A stretch of DNA of 64,000 nucleotides from Streptomyces sp. NBC_00341 (GTDB lineage: Bacteria; Actinomycetota; Actinomycetes; Streptomycetales; Streptomycetaceae): assembly GCF_041435055.1 (NCBI RefSeq), contig NZ_CP108002.1:4030001-4094000 (forward strand). Direction: 5' to 3'. The notes below the pieces were generated by a model. That model saw only the letters and a program-made list of their open reading frames with translations, searched no databases and was not told where the DNA came from. Made by a program: the position numbers and the translations under genes. Of the stretch, positions 1 to 8,580 are shown one piece after another. How positions within the stretch are numbered: the stretch's first letter is position 1; each line of letters begins with the position of its first letter.

Positions 1-440
1 GAGTTGGCGACATGGAGGAACGCGGGGACCGCGGTGCCGATGAGCAGGGCCGCCGCCGCCGCGCCCACGAGCGCCTGCCGCCGCCGGGCCCGACGGGCGG
101 GCACCGCGCGGTACAGGTGGTCGAGGGTGCCGTCGCGGGGTTCGAGGCCCTGCACGGCGCCGCGCATCATCCGGCGCAGGACGTCCTCGTCGGCATCCGC
201 ACCCACGCCGACGTCAGTGCCGGTGCCGGCTGCGGCCCCTGCTCCGGCTCCGGCCCCGAAGAGCACGGTCAGCGGGTCGCGGTCCGTACCCGGGGTGCTG
301 TCCGGGTTGGTGCTGCCCGGGGTGTTCCCCGGAGTGCTGTCCGGCCCGTGATTCACAATTCCGTTTCCAGTCCGGTCATTCCGATGTCCGAATGAGGGCC
401 CGTGCCGGTGTCCGTGCTCGTGGCCGTCGCGCCGGCTCAT
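1..440 (-). CDS. Membrane-anchored partner of the sigma factor (partial)
   Basis: The gene runs off the left edge, so only about 146 N-terminal residues are visible. It starts at an ATG that overlaps the stop of the upstream sigma gene (ATGA), so the two are translationally coupled. The N-terminal 120 residues are hydrophilic, rich in His, Gly, Thr and Pro, and end in an Arg-rich stretch. A hydrophobic segment at about 122-143 then looks like a single membrane span with the N-terminus inside. That layout (cytoplasmic head, one span, extracytoplasmic rest) and the coupling suggest a role tied to the sigma factor, possibly as an anti-sigma factor. No zinc-binding anti-sigma motif is seen, so the function is inference. 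Confidence 0.6.
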   Translation of the reverse strand, partial: MSRRDGHEHGHRHGPSFGHRNDRTGNGIVNHGPDSTPGNTPGSTNPDSTPGTDRDPLTVLFGAGAGAGAAAGTGTDVGVGADADEDVLRRMMRGAVQGLEPRDGTLDHLYRAVPARRARRRQALVGAAAAALLIGTAVPAFLHVAN

Positions 441-1099
441 GCCTGCGCCTCCATCACCACGCGCAGCGCCGCGATGCCGCGGGAACCGTACGCCTTCACC
501 GAGCCCAGGGATATCCCCAGGGTCGTGGCGACCTGAGCCTCGGTCATGTCCGCGAAGTAGCGCAGCACCAGCACCTCCCGCTGGCGCCGTTGCAGCCCCC
601 GCATCGCCTTGATCAGCGCGTCCCGCTCCAGCTGGTCGTACGCCCCCTCCTCCGCGCTCGCCATGTCCGGCATGGGCTTCGAGAGCAGCTTCAGCCCGAG
701 GATGCGACGGCGAAGCGCGGAGCGGGAGAGGTTGACGACGGTCTGGCGCAGGTACGCGAGTGTCTTCTCGGGCTCCCTTACCCGGTTGCGCGCCGAATGC
801 ACGCGGATGAACGCCTCCTGCACGACGTCCTCACAGGACGCCGTGTCGTCCAGGAGCAGGGCCGCGAGGCCGAGCAGCGAACGGTAGTGGGCGCGATAGG
901 TTTCGGTGAGATGGTCAACTGTAGTTCCGGCCGCCACGCTGTCTTCAGCGCCCTCGCGCTGTGACGGCAGCCCCGTCTGGCGCGCGGCGGGCATGGGCGC
1001 GATCACCGGCATGCCACCGGGCGCGCGGGGCCGTCGGAGCGGTCGCACCGAAGCGCCGCGCAGGGGGCCCACCACTGTGATATCGAGTACCTCTGCCAC
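437..1099 (-). CDS. SigE-family (ECF-like) RNA polymerase sigma factor
   Basis: A 220-residue group 4 sigma factor that would direct RNA polymerase to a dedicated promoter set. Region 2 lies near residues 69-105 (YRAHYRSLLGLAALLL, then EDVVQEAFIRVHSA). Region 4 lies near 168-212, with the helix-turn-helix MTEAQVATTLGISLGSVKAY. The first 65 residues are a Pro/Arg-rich extension common in Streptomyces members. The chosen GTG start lacks a strong ribosome site, and Met30 is an alternative. It overlaps the downstream membrane protein by four bases. The 287 bp upstream, to the asd stop at 1387, carry its promoter, but no clear -35/-10 pair could be assigned. Confidence 0.88.
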   Translation of the reverse strand: MAEVLDITVVGPLRGASVRPLRRPRAPGGMPVIAPMPAARQTGLPSQREGAEDSVAAGTTVDHLTETYRAHYRSLLGLAALLLDDTASCEDVVQEAFIRVHSARNRVREPEKTLAYLRQTVVNLSRSALRRRILGLKLLSKPMPDMASAEEGAYDQLERDALIKAMRGLQRRQREVLVLRYFADMTEAQVATTLGISLGSVKAYGSRGIAALRVVMEAQA

Positions 1100-1386
1100 G
1101 CCAGTTGGACACGTTTCCCCCCGTCAGGGTTGTACGCATACGGCACCGCGTTTGACACCATGCGATATGCCTTCATACGTAACCGCTCTTCCCCAAATAC
1201 CCCGAATGTGCGCCTCGCCGCGCAAGAAGTGACGGCTTAGACGCGTGCTGCCCGACCGGCGGTTGCAGCGGGCCGAAAGGTCATCGTCGGACACCGCTAC
1301 GTCCCAGCTCAAGAGGTTCAGACCAGCAACTTGCTCACAGGTGCTTCACAGACCGTACAAAACAGGTTCGATCAGGACCGGGAAAT

Positions 1387-2451
1387 TCAGGACGCGGGGA
1401 ATTCGGCCGCCACGGCCTCGGCGATCTGCGCCACGTTGAGCGCGGCACCCTTGCGGAGGTTGTCGCCGCAGACGAAGAGCTCCAGCGCCCTCGGCTCGTC
1501 CATCGACCGGCGGACCCGGCCGACCCAGGTCGGATCGGTGCCCACCACGTCGGACGGGGTCGGGAAGTCGCCCGCACCGGGGCTGTCGTACAGCACCACG
1601 CCGGGCGCGGTCGCCAGGATCTCGTGCGCCCGGTCGACCGTGACCTCGTTCTCGAAGCGGGCGTGCACGGACATCGAGTGGGTGGTGAGCACGGGGACGT
1701 ACACACAGGTCGCCGCCACCCGCAGGCTCGGCAGGTCGAGGATCTTGCGGCATTCGTCGCGGATCGCCAGCTCCTCGGACGACCAGCCGTCCCCGGCATC
1801 CGTCCCGGCCCACGGCACGACGTTGAGGGCGACGGGTGCGGCGAACGGGCCGCCGTGCGTGTCCCCCACGACCCGGCGTACGTCGCCCGGCTTCGTGCCC
1901 AGCTCACTGCCGGCCACCAGCGACAGCTGCTCGCGCAGGGCGGCGACGCCGTCGCGCCCGACCCCGCTCACGGCCTGGTACGAGGACACGACGAGTTCCC
2001 GCAGCCCGAATTCGGCGTGCAGCGCGCCGACCGCGACGATCAGTGCCAGCGTCGTGGAGTTCGGGCTCGCGACGATGCCGCGCTGTCTGATCCGGGCGGC
2101 GTGGGGGTTGATCTCGGGGACGACGAGCGGAACGTCGCCATCCATCCGGAAGGCCGCGGAGTCGTCGATGACGACCGCGCCCCTGGACGCGGCGAGCGGC
2201 GCCCAGCGTTCGGACACCGCGTCGGGTGTCAGGAACAGCGCCACGTCCACGTCGTCGAAGACGTCCTCGGAGAGTTCGAGGACCTCGGTCTCCTCACCGC
2301 GCACGACCAGCTTGCCGCCGGCCGAGCGCGGTGAGGCGATGAGCTTCACCTCGCCCCAGACATCCGCGTGTTCGGAAAGGATCTGGAGCATGACGCCGCC
2401 GATCGCCCCGGTCGCGCCGACGACCGCGAGCGAGGGGCGGCGTGCGGTCAT
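1387..2451 (-). CDS. asd: Aspartate-semialdehyde dehydrogenase homologue with substituted active site
   Basis: 354 residues, normal length for the family that reduces aspartyl phosphate to aspartate semialdehyde, the branch point to lysine, methionine and threonine. The nucleotide-binding GATGAIG motif is at residues 12-18. The catalytic motif, normally PNC followed by T or S, reads PNSTT, so the nucleophile is Ser132 (codon at 2056-2058). The substrate-binding Arg seven residues before the catalytic His is Tyr251 (normally RVPV, here YVPV). Gln159 and His258 keep the family spacing (E. coli C135, Q162, R267, H274). The gene overlaps the upstream ask stop region by four bases. Fold and context say asd; the residues argue against normal dehydrogenase activity, so a second asd elsewhere is likely. 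Confidence 0.85.
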   Translation of the reverse strand: MTARRPSLAVVGATGAIGGVMLQILSEHADVWGEVKLIASPRSAGGKLVVRGEETEVLELSEDVFDDVDVALFLTPDAVSERWAPLAASRGAVVIDDSAAFRMDGDVPLVVPEINPHAARIRQRGIVASPNSTTLALIVAVGALHAEFGLRELVVSSYQAVSGVGRDGVAALREQLSLVAGSELGTKPGDVRRVVGDTHGGPFAAPVALNVVPWAGTDAGDGWSSEELAIRDECRKILDLPSLRVAATCVYVPVLTTHSMSVHARFENEVTVDRAHEILATAPGVVLYDSPGAGDFPTPSDVVGTDPTWVGRVRRSMDEPRALELFVCGDNLRKGAALNVAQIAEAVAAEFPAS

Positions 2452-3719
2452 CGGCCGGTGCCCCCGTACACGACTGCCTCGTCGGAGTCGCTGTCGAGGC
2501 CGAAGGCGGTGTGCACGGCGCGGACGGCCTCGTTGACGTCGTCGGCGCGGGTGACCACCGAGATGCGGATCTCGGAGGTCGAGATCAGCTCGATGTTCAC
2601 ACCGACGTTGGACAGCGCCTCGAAGAAGCCGGCGGTGACGCCCGGGTTGGTCTTCATCCCGGCGCCGACCAGGGAGATCTTCGCGATCTGGTCGTCGTAG
2701 CGCAGCGACTCGAAGCCGATGCCGCCGCGGTTGCGCTCCAGCGCGTCGATGGCCTTGCGGCCCTCCGTCTTGGGGAGCGTGAACGTGATGTCGGTCAGAC
2801 CGGTCGACGCGGCGGAGACGTTCTGCACCACCATGTCCATGTTGATCTCGGCGTCCGCGATCGCGCGGAAGATCGCTGCCGCCTCGCCCGGCTTGTCGGG
2901 CACACCGACGACGGTGACCTTGGCCTCGGAGACGTCATGGGCGACTCCGGAGATGATCGCGTGCTCCACCTGCTGGTCCCCTAGCGGCTCGTTGCTGACC
3001 CAGGTTCCGCGCAGTCCCGAGAAGGACGAGCGGACGTGGATCGGGATGTTGTAACGGCGTGCGTATTCCACGCACCGGTGCAGCAGCACCTTGGAGCCGG
3101 ACGCGGCCAGCTCCAGCATGTCCTCGAAGGAGATCCAGTCGATCTTCTGGGCCTTCTTGACGACCCGGGGGTCGGCGGTGAAGACACCGTCCACATCGGT
3201 ATAGATCTCACAGACCTCGGCGTCCAGCGCGGCGGCGAGGGCCACTGCGGTGGTGTCGGACCCGCCGCGACCCAGGGTGGTGATGTTCTTGCCCTCCTGG
3301 CTCACCCCCTGGAACCCGGCGACGATGGCGATGTTGCCCTCGTCGATCGAGGTCCGGATACGGCCCGGCGTGACGTCGATGATCCGCGCTTTGTTGTGGA
3401 CCGAGTCGGTGATGACACCGGCCTGGCTGCCCGTGAACGACTGGGCCTCGTGGCCCAGGTTCTTGATCGCCATGGCAAGCAGCGCCATGGAGATCCGCTC
3501 CCCGGCGGTCAGCAGCATGTCGAACTCGCGCCCGGCGGGCATCGGTGACACCTGCTCCGCGAGATCGATCAACTCGTCCGTCGTGTCGCCCATCGCTGAC
3601 ACCACGACAACCACCTGGTTGCCGTTCTTCTTGGCATCGACGACTCGCTTGGCGACGCGCTTGATGCCCTCGGCATCGGCTACGGAGGAACCCCCGTACT
3701 TCTGCACGACAAGGCCCAC
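2448..3719 (-). CDS. ask: Aspartate kinase
   Basis: 423 residues, GTG start with GGAG seven bases upstream. It phosphorylates aspartate as the first step of the aspartate family pathway. The N-terminal kinase signature [13 protein letters not shown] is at residues 8-20, and the nucleotide-binding stretch [14 protein letters not shown] is near residue 150. Two ACT domains occupy about 265-420 and would bind lysine and threonine. In Streptomyces and Bacillus relatives an internal in-frame start makes a separate beta subunit of the ACT region; that is possible here but not shown. The downstream asd start overlaps the ask stop (ATGA), so the pair is one transcript. Confidence 0.95.
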   Translation of the reverse strand: MGLVVQKYGGSSVADAEGIKRVAKRVVDAKKNGNQVVVVVSAMGDTTDELIDLAEQVSPMPAGREFDMLLTAGERISMALLAMAIKNLGHEAQSFTGSQAGVITDSVHNKARIIDVTPGRIRTSIDEGNIAIVAGFQGVSQEGKNITTLGRGGSDTTAVALAAALDAEVCEIYTDVDGVFTADPRVVKKAQKIDWISFEDMLELAASGSKVLLHRCVEYARRYNIPIHVRSSFSGLRGTWVSNEPLGDQQVEHAIISGVAHDVSEAKVTVVGVPDKPGEAAAIFRAIADAEINMDMVVQNVSAASTGLTDITFTLPKTEGRKAIDALERNRGGIGFESLRYDDQIAKISLVGAGMKTNPGVTAGFFEALSNVGVNIELISTSEIRISVVTRADDVNEAVRAVHTAFGLDSDSDEAVVYGGTGR

Positions 3720-3793
3720 GTGCGCTCCTCGCTCAATCCATTGCTGTCGGCTCAGTTTAACGAGCAGTCCGGAAACGCCTCGCTGATATCAGA

Positions 3794-3815
3794 TGCTGAG
3801 ATGTCCCGCTCAGCA
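3794..3815 (-). promoter_or_regulatory. Small inverted repeat upstream of ask
   Basis: Perfect 7-bp arms TGCTGAG and CTCAGCA flank an 8-base loop, about 75 bp ahead of the ask start. It could form a leader hairpin or an operator. No riboswitch fold was recognised. The assignment as regulatory rests only on position. Confidence 0.25.
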
Positions 3816-3911
3816 CGTGATCACCGACGCGTCGTTCCGAACTGCTCGTACGAGGCTGTTGCCCGCCGATCGGCCGGGCACTCCCGTATGTGTCCCAGCC
3901 CACACGCCCGG

Positions 3912-5354
3912 TCAGGCCGAGGCGCCGAGCTCCGCCGGTTCCGGAGCCGTGCTCGGGCTGCCCTGCCTGCGTCGCACCAGGAAGCACGCGGCGGCGCCGA
4001 CCGCGATCACGATGACGGGCAGGGCCAGGGTCGGCCGCATCGCGTGGACGACTCCCTGTTCGTACGTGACCCCTTCGTCCCGCAGCGCGGCGGCCAGCCG
4101 GTTCTGCAGTACGGCGCCGACCGCGGCGCTGCCGATCACCGTGCCGACCTGGCGGATCGTGTTCAGCACGCCGGAGGCCGCCCCGGCCATCGCCGGCTCC
4201 ACGTTGTACATGGCGACCGTGACCATCGGGCCGAACACGCAGCCGATACCCACCCCGGACATGATCAGGGCGGGCTGGAACTCCCACCCCGTACGGCCGG
4301 CATCGGTGATCAGGGCCAGCCAGGCAAGGCCGGCCGCGAACAGGGTCAGGCCGGTCATCAGGACGTACTTGCCGCCGATCCGGTCCGCCAGCCGGCCCGA
4401 GAACGGTGACAGCACCGCCGACACCACCATCGCCGGCGCCATCACCAGTCCGGCGGTGAGCGCGCTGTAGTGCAGCACCGACTGCAGGTAGATCATCACC
4501 GGCAGGAACAGCCCGAGCATCCCGACCTGGACGGTCGCGGCCACGAAGCTCATGACCGCGTAGTCGCGGTCGCGGAAGAGCACGAAGGGGAGCAGCGGTT
4601 CGTCCCGTTGCCGGGTGCGCTGGTGGATCAGGAACACCACCAGCAGCAGGGCGGCGGCGCCCATCAGTGCCCGGACGCCGACGTTCCAGTCGTACCGCTG
4701 CCCCTCGGTGAGCGCGAAGGTGAGGCAGACCAGGGTCACCGCGGCGAGCACGACGCCCACGACGTCCAGTTTCCGGCGGTGGCCCGGCCTGATGTCGGGC
4801 ACGAGCCGGACGGCCATCACCAGTACGGCCGCGCCGATCGGCACGTTGACGAAGAAGATCCACCGCCAGCCGGCCGTGCTGACCAGGAGCCCGCCGAGGG
4901 TGGGCCCCGCGATGGTCGCCACGCCCGCGACCGCGCCCCAGACGCCGAGTGCGACGCCCCGGCGCTCGGCCGGGAAGGTGCCGATGATGATCGTCATCGT
5001 CTGCGGCATCAGCGCCGCCGCGCCCAGCCCCTGCAGGGCGCGGGCGGCGACGAGCTGGGCGGGGTCCTGCGACAGGCCGCACAGCACGGATGCGGCGGTG
5101 AACAGCACGACACCGCCGATGAACATGGTGCGCGGCCCTCGGACGTCGCCCAGCCGACCGAACATGATCAGCAGTGCGGCGAGGACGAGGATGTAGATGT
5201 TGATCACCCACAGCACCTCGTCCAGCGACGCGTGCAGGTTGTCGATCATGCTGGGGATGGCGACGTTGACGGCCGTCAGGTCCAGCAGTGTCATGAAGAA
5301 CCCCAGGCTGAGCGTCAACAGCACCGCCCAGGGATTGCCTCGCCAGCTGCTCAT
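3912..5354 (-). CDS. MFS multidrug exporter, DHA2 (EmrB/QacA) type
   Basis: About 480 residues with the hydrophobic pattern of a 14-span drug:proton antiporter. Motif A appears as GRLGDVRGPRT after the second span, and motif C-like glycines follow in GPTLGGLLV. The ATG at 5354 was chosen over an in-frame start 81 bp upstream because GGAGGGG sits five bases ahead of it and the family begins at this point (WGNPWAV-like N-terminus: SSWRGNPWAVLLTL). It is the last gene of a cassette behind a ribbon-helix-helix repressor and a VOC-fold protein, which suggests efflux or resistance to a small molecule. The substrate cannot be read from sequence. Confidence 0.9.
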   Translation of the reverse strand: MSSWRGNPWAVLLTLSLGFFMTLLDLTAVNVAIPSMIDNLHASLDEVLWVINIYILVLAALLIMFGRLGDVRGPRTMFIGGVVLFTAASVLCGLSQDPAQLVAARALQGLGAAALMPQTMTIIIGTFPAERRGVALGVWGAVAGVATIAGPTLGGLLVSTAGWRWIFFVNVPIGAAVLVMAVRLVPDIRPGHRRKLDVVGVVLAAVTLVCLTFALTEGQRYDWNVGVRALMGAAALLLVVFLIHQRTRQRDEPLLPFVLFRDRDYAVMSFVAATVQVGMLGLFLPVMIYLQSVLHYSALTAGLVMAPAMVVSAVLSPFSGRLADRIGGKYVLMTGLTLFAAGLAWLALITDAGRTGWEFQPALIMSGVGIGCVFGPMVTVAMYNVEPAMAGAASGVLNTIRQVGTVIGSAAVGAVLQNRLAAALRDEGVTYEQGVVHAMRPTLALPVIVIAVGAAACFLVRRRQGSPSTAPEPAELGASA

Positions 5355-5401
5355 GCGTACCCCTCCGTTCCCTCCCGTGCCCTGTGGGGCGGCCGGCGAC
5401 G

Positions 5402-5749
5402 TCAGCTCTTGGCGGGAGGAGCCTGAAGGCTCCACAGCCGTCCGTCGGGGTCCCGGACGGTCATCTCCCGGGTCCCGTAGTGCGTGTCCTCGAACGGGGT
5501 GACCACGTCCACGGCGGGATCGGCGGGGAAGGCGTCCGCGTCGGGCACCTTCAGGGCGATCTGCATGCCGGGCTCCCGGCTCTCGGGGACCTCGACAACG
5601 ACGAGGTAGGCGCCTTCGCCGTTGCGGAGTACGCCGGATCCGTCACCTGCGGAGGTCTCCAGCTCGTACCCCAGCGCCTGGAAGAACCTCGCGGTCTTCC
5701 CCCAGTTGTGGGTCTCCAAGAACACTGCCTCGATACCTTCGGTTGTCAT
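5402..5749 (-). CDS. VOC-superfamily (glyoxalase/bleomycin-resistance fold) protein
   Basis: 115 residues, one VOC module pair. The start reads IEAVFLETHNWGKTARFFQALGYELE and the C-terminus ends in the typical TVRDPDGRLWSLQAP. His13-type and Glu ligand positions are partly present, so a metal enzyme or a drug-binding protein are both possible. It starts two bases before the stop of the upstream RHH gene region (start at 5749, RHH stop at 5751), with the MFS gene 48 bp further on, so all three are likely one transcript. VOC proteins next to exporters often bind or modify the drug exported; that role is inference. Confidence 0.82.
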   Translation of the reverse strand: MTTEGIEAVFLETHNWGKTARFFQALGYELETSAGDGSGVLRNGEGAYLVVVEVPESREPGMQIALKVPDADAFPADPAVDVVTPFEDTHYGTREMTVRDPDGRLWSLQAPPAKS

Positions 5750-5750
5750 G

Positions 5751-5930
5751 TCATGACTCCTTTCCGGATGAGTGCTGCCGCTGCCCGTGGGCGTCGTCGA
5801 GGTAGGAGCGCAACGCCGTGGCCACCAGGGCCGACAGCGACATCTCCGTCTCGATCGCGTGGTGTTTGACCTGCCTGATCAGCTCGATCGGCAGATACAC
5901 GTTGAACTGCTTGACCTCCGAATCACCCAT
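5751..5930 (-). CDS. Ribbon-helix-helix (CopG/Arc-like) repressor, 59 aa
   Basis: A very short gene: ATG at 5930, stop TGA at 5751-5753. The N-terminal strand KQFNVYLP, followed by two helices ([16 protein letters not shown] and [16 protein letters not shown]), is the classic RHH fold: a dimer uses the paired strands to contact the DNA major groove. It sits directly upstream of, and almost touches, the VOC and MFS genes. A perfect palindrome lies ten bases ahead of its ATG, at the place an autorepressor would bind. Expected role: ligand-responsive or constitutive repressor of its own efflux operon. Fold assignment is firm for so small a protein; the ligand is unknown. Confidence 0.82.
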   Translation of the reverse strand: MGDSEVKQFNVYLPIELIRQVKHHAIETEMSLSALVATALRSYLDDAHGQRQHSSGKES

Positions 5931-5937
5931 GTGGGGA

Positions 5938-5953
5938 ATGCTAGCATGCTAGC
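5938..5953 (-). promoter_or_regulatory. Probable RHH operator
   Basis: GCTAGCATGCTAGC at 5940-5953 is a perfect 14-bp palindrome and can also be read as two direct copies of ATGCTAGC (5938-5953). RHH repressors bind short inverted or direct repeats of this size. It ends nine bases before the repressor's start codon, so binding would block the promoter or initiation. No clear ribosome site lies between it and the ATG. Confidence 0.6.
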
Positions 5954-6000
5954 CCTCTAGCCGCACCTGATGGCCGGCGGTCCGGGGACGGCGTGAGGTT

Positions 6001-7278
6001 CTACCGGGAGGCGGCCGCACGGGCCGGAGCGCGTGCGGCGAGGAGGAGGTCCTCGTAGGTGTGGTGGCGGCGGGTCGTGCTGCGGTGGTGCAGCAGCCCG
6101 GCCGCGCGGACGTGCTCGCCCGCGTCCACGAGGGCGCGGGCGAGGGTGTCCTGGATGATCTCGCGCTCGACCCGGACCCCGCCGATCCGTTCCGCCTTCT
6201 CGCCCAGGGCGGTCAGCAGCTCCGCGGCGGCACGGGGGTGGCCTGCGGTGACCTCCGCCAGCGCCCGCACCACGGGGGCCAGGACATCGCGGAAGTCGGG
6301 GCGTTCGTCGGCGGCGGCCCGGCGGGCCAGGATGTGCAGGTCGTCGGTGGCGGCCTCCACGGCGAGCGCCAGGGCGAGGTTGAACGTATGGAAGATATCC
6401 GCCATACCGCCCGGAGCGGCGAGCAGTTCCCGTACCTGGCCCGGATCGCTCCGGCCGGCCGGTGACTGGCCGACCAGGAGCAGGCGCCAGTTCGTGGCGG
6501 CCCGCATGCCGACATCCGTGGACGCCAGCGCCGTGTCCGCCCGCCGACGGGCATCGGGGAAGTCGCCGCAGGCGATGGACTGCAGTGCGGCATGCCAGTT
6601 GAGGTGCCGCGACTGCACCGCCCGCGGGTCCGCCCGGAGCCACTGGTCCAGGAAGTCCGCCGTCGCGCGTCCGCTTCCCAGCTCGTGCTCGGCGTGCGCG
6701 AGGGCGTGCGCGGCCACCCCCGAGCGGGGGTACAGGTCCAGTGCGTGGTGGGCCAGTTCGTGCGCTTCGCGCACCCGGCCCTGCTCCGCCCTGGCCGAGG
6801 CCAGCCAGCTCTGCCACGGCCAGCTGTCCGGGCCGGCCACCGCCGCCTGCTGCTCGATCAATGTGTCGCCGTGCGCACGGTAGGCGGCGTCCCCGCAGGC
6901 GGAGAACGCGCCCAGCATGAGCCCGGCCTGCTCGTCGGCGGGCCACCTGGTGAAGTGCTCGACCAGGTGATCGGCGGTCAGCCGGTACTGCCGGTGGGTG
7001 TGGAGGAAGACCCCGTACGCCAGACTCGCCTCCCGCTCACCGGCCGCCAGCGCGTCCCGGTGCGCGATCGACAACTGCTGCTTCAGCACGGCGTCGTCCC
7101 ACCGGTCACTGGTCGCCAGCGCCAGCAGCGCCCGCGCCACACCACAGCCCGGATCGTCACCGACCCACTGGCGCAGCAGGGGCAGCACCTGCCCGCTGAG
7201 GGAGAGCAACGCCTCCACCGCCCGCGCCTCCAGGCGCGTACCCGCCGCTGCCCCGTTCTCCGGGGTCCGCCCGGTCAC
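6001..7278 (-). CDS. Tetratricopeptide-repeat protein (TTC38-like)
   Basis: 425 residues, almost entirely helical, with TPR-type helix pairs throughout. The stretch from WPWQSWLASARAEQGRV to HLNWHAALQSIACGDF (about 150-235) resembles the TTC38 family, in which His and Trp residues sit on repeated helices (HALAHAEHELG, LNWHAAL). No signal peptide or membrane span, so cytoplasmic. It lies 19 bp downstream of the chaplin-like gene and may share its transcript. TPR proteins are usually scaffolds; no partner can be named. Confidence 0.65.
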   Translation of the reverse strand: MTGRTPENGAAAGTRLEARAVEALLSLSGQVLPLLRQWVGDDPGCGVARALLALATSDRWDDAVLKQQLSIAHRDALAAGEREASLAYGVFLHTHRQYRLTADHLVEHFTRWPADEQAGLMLGAFSACGDAAYRAHGDTLIEQQAAVAGPDSWPWQSWLASARAEQGRVREAHELAHHALDLYPRSGVAAHALAHAEHELGSGRATADFLDQWLRADPRAVQSRHLNWHAALQSIACGDFPDARRRADTALASTDVGMRAATNWRLLLVGQSPAGRSDPGQVRELLAAPGGMADIFHTFNLALALAVEAATDDLHILARRAAADERPDFRDVLAPVVRALAEVTAGHPRAAAELLTALGEKAERIGGVRVEREIIQDTLARALVDAGEHVRAAGLLHHRSTTRRHHTYEDLLLAARAPARAAASR

Positions 7279-7297
7279 CTCGCGCTCGCCGGCCTGT

Positions 7298-7606
7298 TCA
7301 CACGCTCGACATGAAGACGGCCGTGCAGATGATGCCGCTGTTGCCGCAGTGGTTGCGCGGCAGATCCAGCGGCAGCCCGGCCAGGTTGCCGCTGCCCACC
7401 CCGCTGCCGGTCACCGTGGTGCCCTCCGCACGGGCAGCGCCCTGGCTGACGCAGGTGTTGCCGAACGTGGCGTTCCCGATGCCGATCACGTTCGCGTGAG
7501 CGGCCCCGACCGGGAGCAGCGCCGCCCCGGCCACCGCACCCAGTACCGCGGCCCGCGCACCCGCACGTCCCGCGACACCGCCCGCACTTCGCGTCTCCAC
7601 GCCCAT
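7298..7606 (-). CDS. Chaplin-like small secreted protein
   Basis: 102 residues with an excellent ribosome site (GAAGGAGG eight bases upstream). A signal peptide ends near VGAAHA (about residue 38). The mature part is short, hydrophobic and has three Cys. It contains two blocks recalling halves of the chaplin domain: NVIGIGNATFGNTC, then GNLAGLPLDLPRNHCGNSG. In classical chaplins the order is reversed (SGN...VPVNVCGN before VGLLNPAFGNTC), so this looks circularly permuted or like the junction between two chaplin units. Likely exported to the cell surface or hyphal wall. Amyloid or surfactant activity is unproven. Confidence 0.6.
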   Translation of the reverse strand: MGVETRSAGGVAGRAGARAAVLGAVAGAALLPVGAAHANVIGIGNATFGNTCVSQGAARAEGTTVTGSGVGSGNLAGLPLDLPRNHCGNSGIICTAVFMSSV

Positions 7607-7745
7607 CGCGCTCCTCCTTCACCCGGAACCGCGTCCCGGTGCCCGTACCTGTACGGATGACGTCGGCCGGAGGGATTCCGGCCGCACCCGCACAACGACG
7701 GAACCCGGCTCACGACACGTGGGCATCACCCGGGATCCGGCGAAA

Positions 7746-7803
7746 AAGGAGACTCCGCTACTTGAAGGGTCCTCCGGTGCTCGAAGGAGACTCCGCTACT
7801 TGA
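7746..7803 (-). repeat. Direct duplication spanning the DUF5063 stop codon
   Basis: The 20-mer AAGGAGACTCCGCTACTTGA occurs at 7746-7765 and again at 7784-7803. The second copy contains the TAG stop of the DUF5063 gene (7796-7798), so its last codons, stop and trailer have been copied once downstream. See the finding on stop-codon duplications. Confidence 0.85.
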
Positions 7804-8455
7804 CCGGGCGCAGCCCCAGCGGGCCCGCGATCTCCTCGACCATGACGCGGCCCGCCTCCTCGGCCAGGTCGTCGTCGCCGGCGTCCTGGTCGGTGTCCAG
7901 GCCGTCGAGGGCCTGGAGGGGCTGGTTCAGGCGGATGTGGGCGATCAGGGACTGGAGGGCGCGCAGGGCGGCGGAGGCGGTGGAGCCCCAGTTGGAGAAG
8001 TAGGAGAACTGCCACCACCAGAGGGCCTCCGTGGTGCGGTCCTCCTCGTAGTGGGCCAGGCCGTGGCGCAGGTCGGTGACCAGGTCGGCCAGGTCGTCGG
8101 AGATGCGGGCGGGGACCGGGGCCTTGCGGGGCTCGTACGGGTCGAAGACCTCGGAGTAGACGTCGATCGGCTCCAGCAGGACCGCGAAGCGCTCGCGCAG
8201 TCCGTCCGCGTCCGGCTCCGCGCCGAGGTCCGGCTCGTAGCGCTCGTCCGGGAGGATGTCCTCGTACGCGCCCAGCCGGCCGCCCGCGAGGAGGAGCTGG
8301 GAGACCTGGAGCAGCAGCACCGGAACGGCTTCTTCCGGCTCCTCGACCTTGGACACCTCGGTGACCGCGACGATGAACGTCTTGATCTGGTCGGCGATCT
8401 GGACCGCGAAGTCGTCGGGGTCCTGGGTGACAGTGTTCAGCGTGGCGTCAGACAT
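7796..8455 (-). CDS. DUF5063 domain protein
   Basis: 219 residues. The ATG at 8455 has GGGAGGT eight bases upstream; the open frame continues upstream without coding character. The protein is acidic and helical, with the conserved family stretch ALWWWQFSYFSNWGSTASAALRALQSLIAHI near 155-185. No signal peptide. In Streptomyces it habitually follows recR and ybaB, as here (126 bp after recR), so it probably belongs to that recombination or nucleoid locus. Biochemical function is unknown. Confidence 0.85.
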   Translation of the reverse strand: MSDATLNTVTQDPDDFAVQIADQIKTFIVAVTEVSKVEEPEEAVPVLLLQVSQLLLAGGRLGAYEDILPDERYEPDLGAEPDADGLRERFAVLLEPIDVYSEVFDPYEPRKAPVPARISDDLADLVTDLRHGLAHYEEDRTTEALWWWQFSYFSNWGSTASAALRALQSLIAHIRLNQPLQALDGLDTDQDAGDDDLAEEAGRVMVEEIAGPLGLRPVK

Positions 8456-8580
8456 CGCGGGGACCTCCCGTGGGCACGGTCGCAGACGGTGAGAAGAACA
8501 TAACTGCGCTGAACGTAAAGCCGCCGTGAGGCCTCGGGCAAGAGGCCGCGGGCGGGGCCGGGAGGGAGACCGGCAGCGGG

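Noticed and set aside
3912..7606. Integrated mobile element
   Set aside because: No integrase, transposase, tRNA end or flanking direct repeats were seen.
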